A stretch of 64,000 bases of DNA, taken from Phymorhynchus buccinoides. Taxonomy: Eukaryota > Mollusca > Gastropoda > Neogastropoda > Raphitomidae. The notes beneath the pieces were generated by a model. That model had not been told where the DNA came from. It saw nothing but the letters and a program-made list of their open reading frames with translations, and did not search any database. The stretch spans positions 37,934,987 to 37,998,986 of the forward strand of contig CM065680.1 of the NCBI GenBank assembly GCA_017654935.2, read 5' to 3'. Shown here piece after piece: positions 1-12,600 of the stretch (within the stretch, counting starts at the first letter, position 1; every line of letters starts with the position of its first letter). The position numbers and the translations under genes were made by a program.

Positions 1-42
1 ACTTATCAAAAGCATTGTGCCATTGATTTGCAATGATTTGTT

Positions 43-150
43 GCTTCTTCTTTTGCATTCCCAAGCCATATGGCCATAATGACTAAGGTACGTATGTGTC
101 CGGTTTTCAGTTCTCACTGGTATCCCTGCTGCACTCGGCAGACACATGCC
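43..150 (-). mobile_element. Fragment of GAA-tailed SINE-like element
   Basis: On the - strand this carries the 3' part of a family also found at 4541, 21373, 36451, 44896 and 53757: CATATGGCTTGGGAATGC followed by a GAAGAAG tail (tail end at 43-56 on +). The 5' part is missing. Confidence 0.65.
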
Positions 151-180
151 AACTTTGGAGGAGATTCGCTGTTTGATAGA

Positions 181-431
181 CTCAGTGATCGCGCTAGGAA
201 TTTTGAAAACCAGTCACATCAGCAACAAGGCCCCCCAACAAACGGTGTCAAAACCAGTCCTTGGGAAACGAAAACAAGTGAAAACTACAATTTTAAAGCC
301 TCTGTTATCACAATTTATCAGTCCAAGCAAACATTTATCAGTCCCTGGGACTGACAGATCAAATTTGTTTCAGTATTTTGGTTTTGCAATCAGTATTTTA
401 CTGATAGTTACCAGTAAACGCGATCACTGAG
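181..431. repeat. Possible small inverted-repeat element
   Basis: A perfect 13-bp inverted repeat (CTCAGTGATCGCG at 181-193, complement at 419-431) bounds about 250 bp that also contains the internal palindrome CAGTCCCTGGGACTG. It directly precedes the acceptor of exon a. No target duplication was identified. Confidence 0.35.
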
Positions 432-450
432 ACTCTTTTCTGTGTTGCAG

Positions 451-604
451 ACTGATGTGGAGACGGACGCGCTGCCCCCTATCGAGGAGTACTGCGGGCT
501 GCGGGCCCAGGACCTTCAGGAGGCCAAGGACCAGTTGCTGGTGGAGACCGCCGACATGCTCAGCGTGCCTCTCTTCACCGCTGAGGCTCTGCTCAGGAAC
601 CATG
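451..604 (+). CDS. ANKIB1: ANKIB1 exon a: linker and first half of UBA-like segment
   Basis: The acceptor is TGTGTTGCAG and the donor is ATG|GTCAGT; phase 0 in, phase 1 out. It encodes [20 protein letters not shown], then a stretch ending [17 protein letters not shown], which closely resembles the pre-RING1 segment of vertebrate ANKIB1. The 3' end of this exon and its donor are repeated at about 741-815. Confidence 0.9.
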
Positions 605-3600
605 GTCAGTGCGATCATAGGAAGAAGAGTTTGGACGAGTTTTTTTCTCAAAGCAAAATTAAGCTTGCCTCGTAGCTTTCGGGTGGTGTTATGCTCCCTT
701 CCTCGGTGTATTTTATGACAAAAAAAGACACAAAAAAACAGACATGCTCAGCGTGCCCCTCTTCACCGCTGAGGAACCATGGTCAGTGCGATCATTGGAA
801 GAAGAAAAACTGAAACAGACTGCAACGTCACTGGAACATACAACAAACAAACAACTACACGACAAGTGTAAAGTGACGTTATTTTATTCACAAGAGACTA
901 AACAAAACTACTGGATATTTCAGCGAATGCGCCTTTATTAACACAGACAAACAATTAAACAGCAAACAACAAATATAGCAAAAGGAGCAAAAAGCAGGCA
1001 ACAAAAGGAGCTAAAAATGAAGATAAAAGAACAAAACAATAACCCCCCTCTACAGTCCAATACGTTAAAAAAAAAAAAAAAATTCTGAAAGAGGGAACAC
1101 AAATTTGGACACGTTTTTTCTCAAAGCAAAATTAAGCTTGCCTTGTAGCTTTCGGGTGGTGTTATGCTCCCTTCCTCAGTGTATTTTACAACAGAAAAAG
1201 GAAAAAAACAACAGCCAACCAACCAGACAATTTAAGGTTGCATTGAAAATGGTAACAGATCTTTTCATTGACTGAATAACGCTTGGCAGGATCCAAACTT
1301 GGATATATACTTATAGTACAATCAATGGGAGTGGGGGTGGGGCCGAGGGATATAGTATTAGCAAATTGGGATGGTGGGGAGGAGTGAATTGGGGATGGCA
1401 CTTTTAAAAAAAAGAAAGAATCAAAACTGGAAATTTTGGTACTATATCTTGCTGACAATGACAGCTATGACGATGAAAAGGATGAAGATGATGATGTCCA
1501 AAAGGATGGTGATGATGATGATGATTCTTATCGTGACAATGACAGAATGGTTGAGGGAGACAATGCTTGAAGCGTGGATGGAGGACCCGGTGGCGTGCTG
1601 CCACAATGCAGGGCTGTATTACCATAAAAACTGGACTATTAGACGCACCTGTATATAAGTCGCATCCCCTAACTCACTCGGGGCGAATGAGCCGGATCCG
1701 GCTCATGCTTCGCACAATCGTTTAGGACGAATGGCCCGGCTCCGGCTCATAAGAGTTTTCAAGAGGTTTTGATTTCTGGCGTGTAACCAGCTTTCCAGTG
1801 CGAAGTCATAACCTATTTTCAGTTTGCTTTGACCTTGCCTCTCTTGAAATCAACCAATCATTGCAAACTTTACATTCAGCTTTGGTTGTAGAGGGGGGTC
1901 AAAGATCGGAATGTGAAATTTTCCTTCTTTCTATGTGTTAGCTGTTTTCGTCAATAGGAGACAAACGACGAAGGTAAGGAATCTGATATTTTACGATCGT
2001 TTAGTGCATGGTGTTGCTAATCTTTTCTGAAAATATTGATGCCTAACTCTTCATAACTTGGTTTTGGTGATCATTTTACGAACCTAGTCAAATGCCCAGT
2101 CCCCACAGAACAAGGGGAAATAATTCGTCCAGTCCCGAGTGAGCTAAATTGACAAAATATTAGGTATTTATTCACATATAAGCCGCACCAGTTTATGAGC
2201 TGCAGAGAAAATTCTATGTGCACGCACCAACACAAATATAGAAATTCTCCTATCAGAACATAAGTATTTTAATGTCCTCAGACACTTTAAACATGAGATT
2301 TGAATCTATTGATTACCAAAACCAGTTTTGAGTCTAAAGAAGCTCAAAATAGGCTGAAGAATGTGGCCAGAAACATTTAATCATACTGATAAATGTAGAA
2401 TGGAAAAGAAATCCACAGGTAAGCCGCATCAGTCTATAAGCCGCATGGGCCAAAGTTGAGGAAAAAAGTAGCGGCTTATAGTCCGCATTTTACGGTAGGT
2501 CATAATTGTTATTATTTTTATAACTGACCTGCATTATCGTTAACCTTCAGAGTGGTCCAGAGAAACCCTGCTTGAGGCGTGGAGGGAGGACCCTGTGGCG
2601 TGCTACCACAATGCAGGGCTGTATTACGTCATAATTGTTGTTATTTTTATAACTGACCTTCATTATCGTTAACTTCAGAGTGGTCCAGAGAAACCCTGCT
2701 TGAGGCGTGGATGGAGGACCCTGTGGCGTGCTACCACAATGCAGGGCTGTATTACGTCATAATTGTTGTTATTTTTATAACTGACCTTCATTATCGTTAA
2801 CTTCAGAGTGGTCCAGAGAAACCCTGCTTGAGGCGTGGATGGAGGACCCTGTGGCGTGCTACCACAATGCAGGGCTGTATTACGTCATAATTGTTGTTAT
2901 TTTTATAACTGACCTGCATTATCGTTAACCTTCAGAGTGGTCCAGAGAAACCCTGCTTGAGGCGTGGAGGGAGGACCATGTGGCGTGCTACCACAATGCA
3001 GGGCTGTATTATGTCATAATTGTTGTTATTTTTATAACTGACCTGCATTATCGTTAACCTTCAGAGTGGTCCAGAGAAACCCTGCTTGAGGCGTGGATGG
3101 AGGACCTTGTGGCGTGCTACCACAATGCAGGGCTGTATTACGTCATAATTGTTGTTATTTTTATAACTGACCTGCATTATCGTTAACCTTCAGAGTGGTC
3201 CAGAGAAACCCTGCTTGAGGCGTGGAGGGAGGACCCTGTGACGTGCTGCCACAATGCAGGGCTGTATTATGTCATAATTATTTTTATAGCTGACCTTCAT
3301 TGTCGTTTACTTCAGAGTGGTCCAGAGAAACCCTGCTTGAGGCGTGGATGGAGGACCCAGTGGCATGCTGTATTATGTCATAATTGTTGTTATTTTTATA
3401 GCTGACCTTCGTTATCGTTAACTTCAGAGTGGTCCAGAGAAACCCTGCTTGAGGCGTGGATGGAAGAATGACCTTCATTATCGTTACCTTCAGAGTGGTC
3501 CAGAGAAACCCTGCTTGAGGCGTGGATGGAAGAATGACCCTCATTATCGTTACCTTCAGAGTGGTCCAGAGAAACCCTGCTTGAGGCGTGGATGGAAGAA

Positions 3601-6600
3601 TGACCTTCATTATTGTTACCTTCAGAGTGGTCCAGAGAAACCCTGCTTGAGGCGTGGATGGAAGAATGACCTTCATTATTGTTACCTTCAGAGTGGTCCA
3701 GAGAAACCCTGCTTGAGGCGTGGATGGAAGAATGACCTTCATTATTGTTACCTTCAGAGTGGTCCAGAGAAACCCTGCTTGAGGCGTGGATGGAGGACCC
3801 AGTGGCGTGCTGTCACAAGTGCGGGGTGACCCCGCCGGGCTCCCTGTTCAGCGAGAAGCCCCAGGTGCAGGAGAGCCTGGCCTCCCCCCTGCCCAGCCCG
3901 TCCCACGACACCCCTGGTGGGGTCACCGGGGCCAGCGGGGGCTGCCCCGCCCTGGAGGCCGACTGCGACATCTGCACCTCCACCTTCCTGCTGGTCGACG
4001 AGCCTGTGCACATGACCTGTCTGCATATGTTCTGCCGCAGCTGTTGGGAAAGGTGAGAACGGGCTGCATGATCATCTTAAGCTCACTATCCTCTTTAGAT
4101 GTGTGCTCACATCTTCTTCTGTGGTGGTGGACAGCTTCTTTTTATAGAAGTAAATGCACACACTTTAGGGGGTGACCTTAGAAAAAGAAGCAGAAGAGAG
4201 AAAAAAAAGAAAAGCAAAGACAAAAATCAGCTATCACACATAGTCTACTTGAATTTACTTGGGTCCAGTAGAAAAATATAAGATGCAGCAAACAAAATTA
4301 AAAAATTCATATTTCTAGACTGGGATGGGGGTATTTCCAGGGAGCTGCCGGCAGCTACTAATTTGCATGTTCGCCCCCAGCAAGCTGGGAACTAGCCGAC
4401 CCTAGACACTCTATAAGGCATGCAGTGCCCAGGCCCCAACCAAAAGGACAAACAAAGACAAACAAACAAATCCCTAACTACTGGGGTAAAAAAGACATAT
4501 TGGGGATGGGGATGAAGGGACTGGGGTGGGGGCGTTGACATTCTTTTTCTTCTGCATTCCCAGGCCATATGGTCATAATGGGTAACGTACGTATGTGTCC
4601 GGTTTTCAGTTTTCACTGGTCTCCCTGCTGCGTACAGCCGACGCATTCCGATTTCGAAGGAGCTCCAAGGAGAAAAATTATTTGGAAGATTTTTAGGGAA
4701 AAAAGGCAGGAGAATGGGCCAATAAGTCAGAAAGATAGTACATGATAGAAAGCAAAGGGAAAAGGCAGAGTCAAAGAGAGGGACAGATCAGAGGAAGTTG
4801 CAAGCACAGAACTGCAAGAAGGTGGGGGGTGCTCACATTAATATGTGAGTGTATATGTGTGTGCGATGGGGCGGAGAAGAGGGGGATAGGGATGTATGCT
4901 TGTGTAGAAAAGTGTGCAAGCGGATGGCAGTGTGTGAGCCTGTCGGTGTTTGAATGTAGCGTGTGTACATGGGTGTGAAAGGAGAAGGGGTGAAATTGGA
5001 GGGGTGAGTGCATGCACATGATGAATGTGTTTATTTACCTCTGATTTGGTATGAAATACATGTAGTAAGGTAAAAAAAAGAAACTAATTAAAAACTTTTC
5101 ATAAGCACATAAAATAACATAGTAACACAAGAGGCAAAGCCTTCAAGGCTCATGTCTGATTTGTATTACTATAATACTGTTATGTAGACACTTGTGCATC
5201 TGAAAACAGAATGAATTTTTATTTTACTGTGTAAATTAAATTATTTCTGTGCATTAAATTACCCCTACCCCTTTCCCTCTTTCTTTAAAATTTAATTATA
5301 TGTATGTTTATATATGCGCATGTAACATAGTGGAGACCTATTTTTATTTTTGGCAAACAAGTAAAATTGAAAAGCATATTGACAAAGCTTTCAGAAAAAC
5401 ATAGTGACCCATCCCTCTCCCCTCCTCCCCCGCCAGGGTAAGGGGGGTCTACGGACACCTGTAGGTCTAAGCCTCTTAGAAAATTAATAATTGAAGTTGC
5501 AGAATTCGTAAGGCCATACTCCTGATCTGATACTGTTTGAAACTGATTGTTCATGCGATAGAAACTTGTTCCACATCATCTACATTTCTGTAAGATACTT
5601 TATTCCTAATATTTTATTTTCGTTTCGTTAATTTCCCCCCCCCCCCCCCCCCCCCCCCCCCTCTGCCACAAAGCAAAGGTGAAGGTCACAGCCTGCATGC
5701 TCATCCATTCTGGTCACATGGTGATCAATCGTCTAGGCCTAACTTGATCTGGATTCGTACGTCGAAGGCAGTGAAATCAACAAACACTGGATTTTCCGTA
5801 TATTTTTTTCATGACTGAAATGATTGTGGGCTAAATGTTAGGTACGTCGTCTTGATTATGAGGTAAGGCTTGATCTGTAGGCCTAGGCCTTGTGTGTGCG
5901 GTCGCCGGAAGTGCGATAATAAGTATTGCATGGGCAGAGATGATGCGCGAATGAACACGAACAACAGTTGTCAAAGGCGCAAATAAAACGAAACAACCGG
6001 GCCGTCAACGCCCCACACTCGGTACATCCCTTTTGTTACAGAAAATATAAGTTAACGACGTTAAAATGTACCTATTTGTACACACCTGAAGTCTTATGTT
6101 TATTTTTAAACAGCGTTTTTGTATATCTAATGGAGAGTCTTCTTTCCAGTATCTGATCTGTACAGCACAACAGTAATCTCTGCAACAAATGATTGTATTT
6201 CTTATGCTCTTTGTAGATGCATCTGACTGCTTTGATCGTTGTGAGTTGAAGGCTCATATCAAAATCAAGTATCCTGCTAACTTTAACCCTCCAACGCCTT
6301 GTATTTTTAGAGAAAATTAGAGAAAACGACAATGTTAAAGTTTGGAGATTGCAAGGTTAAAGGTTGCACAACAGTAATCTCTGCAACAAATTATAGTCTT
6401 TCTTGTGTCCTTTATTGATGCATCTGACTACTTTGATCATCGTGACTTGAAGGCTCACATCAAAATCAAATATCCTGCTAACTTTAGCCCTCCAACACTT
6501 TATATTTTTAGAGAAAACGACAACATTAAAGTTTGGAGAGTGCAAGGTTAAAGGTCGGGCCACGGACGCAACACACACACACACACTCACACATACACAC

Positions 6601-9600
6601 AGACACACAACCGAACAATACTATAGACTCACTTTGTTTTAAAAAAACGACGTGAGCCAATAATCCTTGCTCACATGTGACATTCACTCGTCCCTTTTAC
6701 ACTCAGAAAACATCCCACCCACATTATATTACTCATGGGCTATGGTGCATTAACTCATTCAAGTCGTTCCGGCCAAATATGTCCAGAATTAATAGACAGC
6801 TGTCAATTTGGTGCATTTGTTTCAAGAGAAGTAAATCTGTGTGCACCTTGGTCACTTCTAAACTCACTCCCTTAGACCACAATTTTATCTCTGACTTTGC
6901 TTTGGTAGTGGTTTGTTGTGGGGAAACCAATCGGTATTGAGAGTTTCTATATAAAGTCTACATATATAAAAGTCTAATCTACCACTCTATGTCTAAACCT
7001 GAAGTAAAAACCCATAATCTTCTTTCATTTCTCCTTTTGTTTATGTATGTTTTGTTTGTGTGTATGGCTGGAGTGATTTGTAAGTTTTTTTAATAATTCA
7101 AAATCATTGCGATGCGAATGATTTAAACATGTTAAATCATCTCACTTTTTCAAGCCCACAAAATCAAAACAAGTATGTGTGTGTTGTTAGGTACCTGAAC
7201 ATGAAGATCCAGGAAGGGGACGCCCATCACATCACCTGCCCAGGGTTCGATTGCTGCATGCTGGTGCCTGTGGAGATCATTGAGAACATTGTGTGTCTGC
7301 TGTCAGGTACCTGAACATGAAGATCCAGGAAGGGGACGCCCATCACATCACCTGCCCAGGGTTCGACTGCTGCATGCTGGTGCCTGTGGAGATCATTGAG
7401 AACATTGTGTCCCGCGATATGGCCCGCAGATATCTCCAGTTCGATATCAAGGTGACGCTTTTTTTTTATAGTGTACACTTTTTTTTAAAAGACCCCCCAC
7501 ATCACGTGTCTCATTCCCTCTTATGCTGGGAAGATTTCTAACCAGTTATAAGAGGGAAAGCACGTGAAAGCTGTGATTTTGACACATGACGTGGTGGGTC
7601 TTTAAAGTTTAAAAACAGCCAGTTTTGGACTTTGTCCTTAAAGCCAAAACACCCGATCCATAGAATTGGGTCACGCTACTCCGGCAGACGCGAAGCGGCG
7701 CGCTAGACGTGCCCCCTCGCACAATAGGGAAAAAAGAAGGGCAACCTGCTCCTATCTGCTGCAGCAGCGTGAACTGACGCCACTTGCCTTGCTTCCCTCC
7801 TTTTTGTACTCCGGCTGTGCCTTTAAGGTGATGGACAGTTTTTGTAAAATGTTTGTCTTGTGTTGATGTTAAAAAGCTTTTGTGTATTTGTGTTTTATGT
7901 TGGTAACATGGGAACCATCCAAGCAAAGTTGAGGTTCCAACTCATTTTTTGTTTGTGTCTTTCTTTCTTTGTTTCGTTTCGTCAACTTTTTGATAAACCT
8001 TTTCAAGCTAGATTGTGGTTGCAAGCAAATGTTTTTGTTTTCTTTTGTCAGAATTATTATAATATGGTGGTTTGTGTTCTTTGAATTACATTATGTTAGT
8101 TTTTTGTTTTGTGCCTTTAAGTTTGGACCTTGTTTTGTCAGGCTTGTGAATAAGAATGTTTGCATTCTTGATAGTTTGCATCTTTGCCAAATATTCATGC
8201 AGTGTTAATATTCTATACGAATTTTAGCTCGTTTCTTCATTACTATTGTTCGTTTTAGCCCCTAACATTTTGTATCTTTGATAAACATCCATGTAAAAAG
8301 GTGGGTTTTTTTTTTGTGTCAGGCTTTCGTGGACAGCAACCCTGACATGAAGTGGTGTCCTTTCCCGGGTTGTGGCCGAGCGGTCAAGCTGCCAGAAATG
8401 GACGGCCTGGCGTCCAGCACCTCTCAGGGCCGAGCGGCTATTCCCAGCGATACGTCACGCAGCGTGGACTGCGGGGCCTGTCACTACTTCTGCTGGTAAA
8501 GACTAAAAGGAGGAATGTGGCAGAGTGGTTAAGACGTTCGCTTGCCAAATCGTTCAATTGCCAGTTCAGTTCATGAGTGTTCAATTGCCAATTCAATTGA
8601 TAAATGACCCGGGTTCGAATCTCGGCCTCGCCCTTACTTTCCAGTTTGACGGAAAAATCGACTTGAATATTGAGTCCTTCGGATGAGGATTTTAAGCAAG
8701 TCTGACCTGTGTGCTTTACGCACGTTAAAAAAACAACCCAGCAGTAAAAAGTTGATAAGAGCAGGGAGAAATCCTGCTGTCTGGTATGAACCAAATTGAT
8801 AGGTAGGTTTCCCAAGTCCACCCCACCTTTTCATCCCCTCCCCCCCCAAAAAAAAAGCTTTTGCTGTACTGGCAGCGATGAGCTTTCATGGTGAGAGCAC
8901 CCCAAATTTCACAGAGATGAGTCCCTGTGACTTAAAGATAACCCCTAATACGAGGACTACCTGCTTCCTGGTGAAAATCATCTGTTCAAATGTGCACACC
9001 AGCACAGTTAAGTCATGACGAATAGCTGGTTTTTGTTTGTAGTTGTGGTTTGTTTGATTTTTGAAGTTGCATAATTATTTTGCAGTTGAAAAACATTCCA
9101 AATTATTCACACTTTTGATTAAAAATCCAATGCATGTACAAATGGATGTACTAAGCAAGGGCAGCGATTTAATGCTAAAAAAAAGAGATGATTTTGACAA
9201 AATACAGATGCTTGTGGCAAAAGAAACCATCTAACCCTAACCCTATCCCTAAGCCTATCCCTAACCACAGAAAGAACCAAGAAATAGAGCAGGAGGGTGT
9301 AAATCTACATATTTGCTGAGAAATCGATGTACAAAGCCATGCACTTATACTATTTTTTTGCTGGAACCATTCCTTTTTTTGGTTGATAAATTTTAAGTCT
9401 AAAGAAACTTTTTATTTAAATTTTTTTTTTTAACATAATAAGCGAAAATATGTAATAATACTAATATGCATATACATCTGTTTCAGGGAATGTCTGGGGG
9501 AGGCCCATGAACCATGTAGCTGTGAGAACTGGGTGAAGTGGCAGAAGAAGATATCTGACATCAAGCCAGAATCATGTGAGCCTGATTCTCCTTATACTAT

Positions 9601-12600
9601 ATTACAGATATGCATGATTTATCACTGTGGTATTTCTCCTTTCATTTCATAATTACTGTGTTGTCGTCGTTACTTCATATCCTTTTTAACTTTGGTTGTA
9701 TTGTAACAGGTAGCATTTTTATATTGTTTTACAAATATGTAACTATCAGATTTCTGGTATCAACACTTTGAAGATTTCTAAGGTCTAAGAATTTTCTTTG
9801 ACCCTTTCACCACCAACGTCGCATCTATGCACCACAATGGTTTAACACCCATGTCACTAAAAGGCATCAAATCAGGGCCTGTTATCCAAAGACCATATTT
9901 TCTTAACTTTGGGAGGTAATAAGCCTAATGTTGTACATGTCACAGAAAATTCCCACTATTGCCAATTGTATTTTGGGGCTGAAAAATGGCTGGCGGCGAA
10001 AGGGTTAAAGATGTTTTCTCCCAAAGAAAGTTTTCCTCGTGAAAAAAATAAATGAAGAAAAAAGAATGGAACTGTATGTGGTGTACAAGCAGTTCAGATT
10101 CATAAACAGGCTTGTGATCTCACTTCAAACAGAATGGCATCACCACAACTTGTCAAATTCTCGGTGTATCCTTATGCTATGCTCACCTGACCTATTTTTG
10201 CAGTAAACATATTTGTGTGTTGTGCATTGAACCCCTTGTCACCAAAAAGCAAAGTGAATGATGCACTACTCTGCTGAAAATCACATACCGTATTTTTCGG
10301 ATCATTAGGCGCTGCTGTGTACAGACAAAGACTTCCAAAATGTCCGGAAAAATCGGTCGTAAATTGGAGGGGTCGTATGACAGGTTTTCACTGGCAGCCG
10401 TAGAAAGAAAAAGTTCAGCACAGTTCATACTCTCTTCTTCATGCACACATACAATGACATATTAAAACTGGATTTGGGTCTTTCCAACTCCATAGGATTG
10501 TGCAATCGATGTATGACAGTTTCACTTCGCTGACTTCTGTTAATCACCTCCACTCTCGTCCAAAGTCAGTGGTTTTCTTTTTCAAAGTCAGTGGTTTTCG
10601 TGCTTTTCCTACACTTTCCGCCATCTTTTCTACAACCAGGGAAGCGACTCCGCTTTCAGGCCCTTGACCATGGTTGTTTCCCTTTGCTCGAAGTCTATGC
10701 AGACAACAACGGTCGTAAAAACCAACAAAATGGCGGTCGTAAGTCGCGTTTTAGAGGAAGTCGTTTAAGAGAGGTCGTTTACATAGTAAAATGCATCCGT
10801 GCCAACATATCCGGTCTCAAATGAGAGGTGGTCGCTTAACAGAGGGTCGTAAAATAGGGGTTGTGTCAGATGTGTGCTCCACCTCGCCAAGCCTCCGTCT
10901 GCCAAAGTCTACAAAGACGTTCGCCGCCTGGCGTCCATCAACATCGAGGCCTTCAGGGCCGACCTCCAGGCCCACCTTCCCCTTCAGCCGTCTGCAGACC
11001 AGCTGTTCGGGGTCCTTCACGCCACCCTGGATCAACACGCGCCCGTCACACGCCGCTTGGTGTCTACCCGTCCCCCCTCTCCCTGGTACAACGCGGTGGG
11101 GCCTGAGCTCCAGGACGCCAAGCAGGAGAGGAGGAGAGCTGAGGAGCAGTGGCGTGCCACCCACCTGACGGTCCATCGGCAGGTGTTCCAGGCTGCCAGG
11201 AACCACGTGACCTACATCGTCGATTGTGCCAAAACAGCCTTTTACTCAACCAAGATACTTGCATGCACCACAGTTAAGCAGTTGTTCAGTGTCTCAAGCA
11301 GCATTTTGGGTAAAGTAAGTCATTCCCCACTCCCTTCTGTTTTTAAAGTGCAAGATCTCCCTCATAAATTTTCTGACTTTTTCCAAACGAAAATAAGTTC
11401 CATCCGTGAAAAACTTGATTCTACTGATGTCCCCCCATCACCAGTCACTGACAGAATGTACTGCGGCCCAGTTTTGCAGAGGTTTGAGCCTGTCACAGAA
11501 AAGTTTGTGAAAGAACTGTGTTTAGGCGCTAGTCCCAAATCATGTGAACTGGACCCCATCCCATCATCCCTGTTTTGTGAATGTATTGATGTACTGCTGC
11601 CCTATGTCACTCATATTGTAAACGATTCTCTCTTGTCTGGCTCCTTCCCTTCTGTCTTTAAATCTGCTATTGTCCGCCCATTGTTAAAGAAACCCTCCCT
11701 TGACCATGACAATCTGAAAAGCTACAGACCGGTTTCCAATCTCTCCTTTCTTTCAAAAATCACTGAAAGGGTTGTACTTTGTCAACTACTTGCACACCTA
11801 GAACAAAATCACCTTCTGAACCCCCACCAATCCGCTTATCGGAAATGCCACAGCACAGAGACAGCCCTTCTTAAAATTGTTAACGACCTTCTTTTAGGTT
11901 TTGATGACAACAAAGTTTCTCTCTTAGCTTTGCTTGACCTCAGTGCCGCTTTCGACACTATTGATCATACCATTCTTATTCGCCGACTCAAACATTCTTT
12001 TGGCATTCATGATCTTGCTCTTTCCTGGTTTGATAGCTACTTGATTAATCGTAAGCAGACAGTTTGTGTTAGTGGCAGATACTCTGAGCCGTCCCCCCTT
12101 TTGTGTGGTGTCCCACAGGGTTCTGTTCTGGGACCCATTCTTTTTGTGCTCTATGCTGCTCCTGTGTCCGATGTTATCAGTCAACATGCCTTGTCTCATG
12201 AGAGTTTTGCGGACGATACAGAAGTATATCAGTCGGCCACTCTTGCTGAAGTCGATGGGCTGGTATCGCGGACACAGGAGTGCATACTTGACCTTAAAAT
12301 CTGGATGACCCACAACAAGCTGCAACTTAATGAAGAAAAAACTGAAATTATGTTAGCATGCCCAAAGAAAATGCTCAATCTTTCTACCCTTCCAGGCTCT
12401 GTCACAATCAACAACAACACTATCTCCTTCTCCTCTTCTGTCCGCAGTCTTGGTGTCACTTTGGATCAAAGTCTCTCCCTTCAGCAGCATGTGTCTAATA
12501 TCTGCAGATCTGCCTATTTTGAGCTTCGTAAGATTAGTTCTGTTCGTCACTATCTCTCCACTGATGCCACAAAAACCTTGGTCTGTGCATTTGTCCTCTC

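Larger units (their letters stand above)
4053..7306 (+). other. Intron b (3.25 kb)
   Basis: Non-coding. It holds a SINE-like copy (4541-4830), a GT/GA-rich stretch (4840-5010), a poly-C tract (5635-5661), a ~200-bp tandem duplication (6165-6560) and the first copy of exon c (7191-7306). I see nothing else coding. Confidence 0.7.

Noticed and set aside
3284..3829. Long open frames on both strands (152 and 126 codons) over the exon b array
   Set aside because: They arise because the 66-bp period divides by three; the residues are out-of-frame readings of the exon b start.
9230..9266. Interstitial telomere array
   Set aside because: Only a few imperfect CCCTAA units; too short to distinguish from chance.
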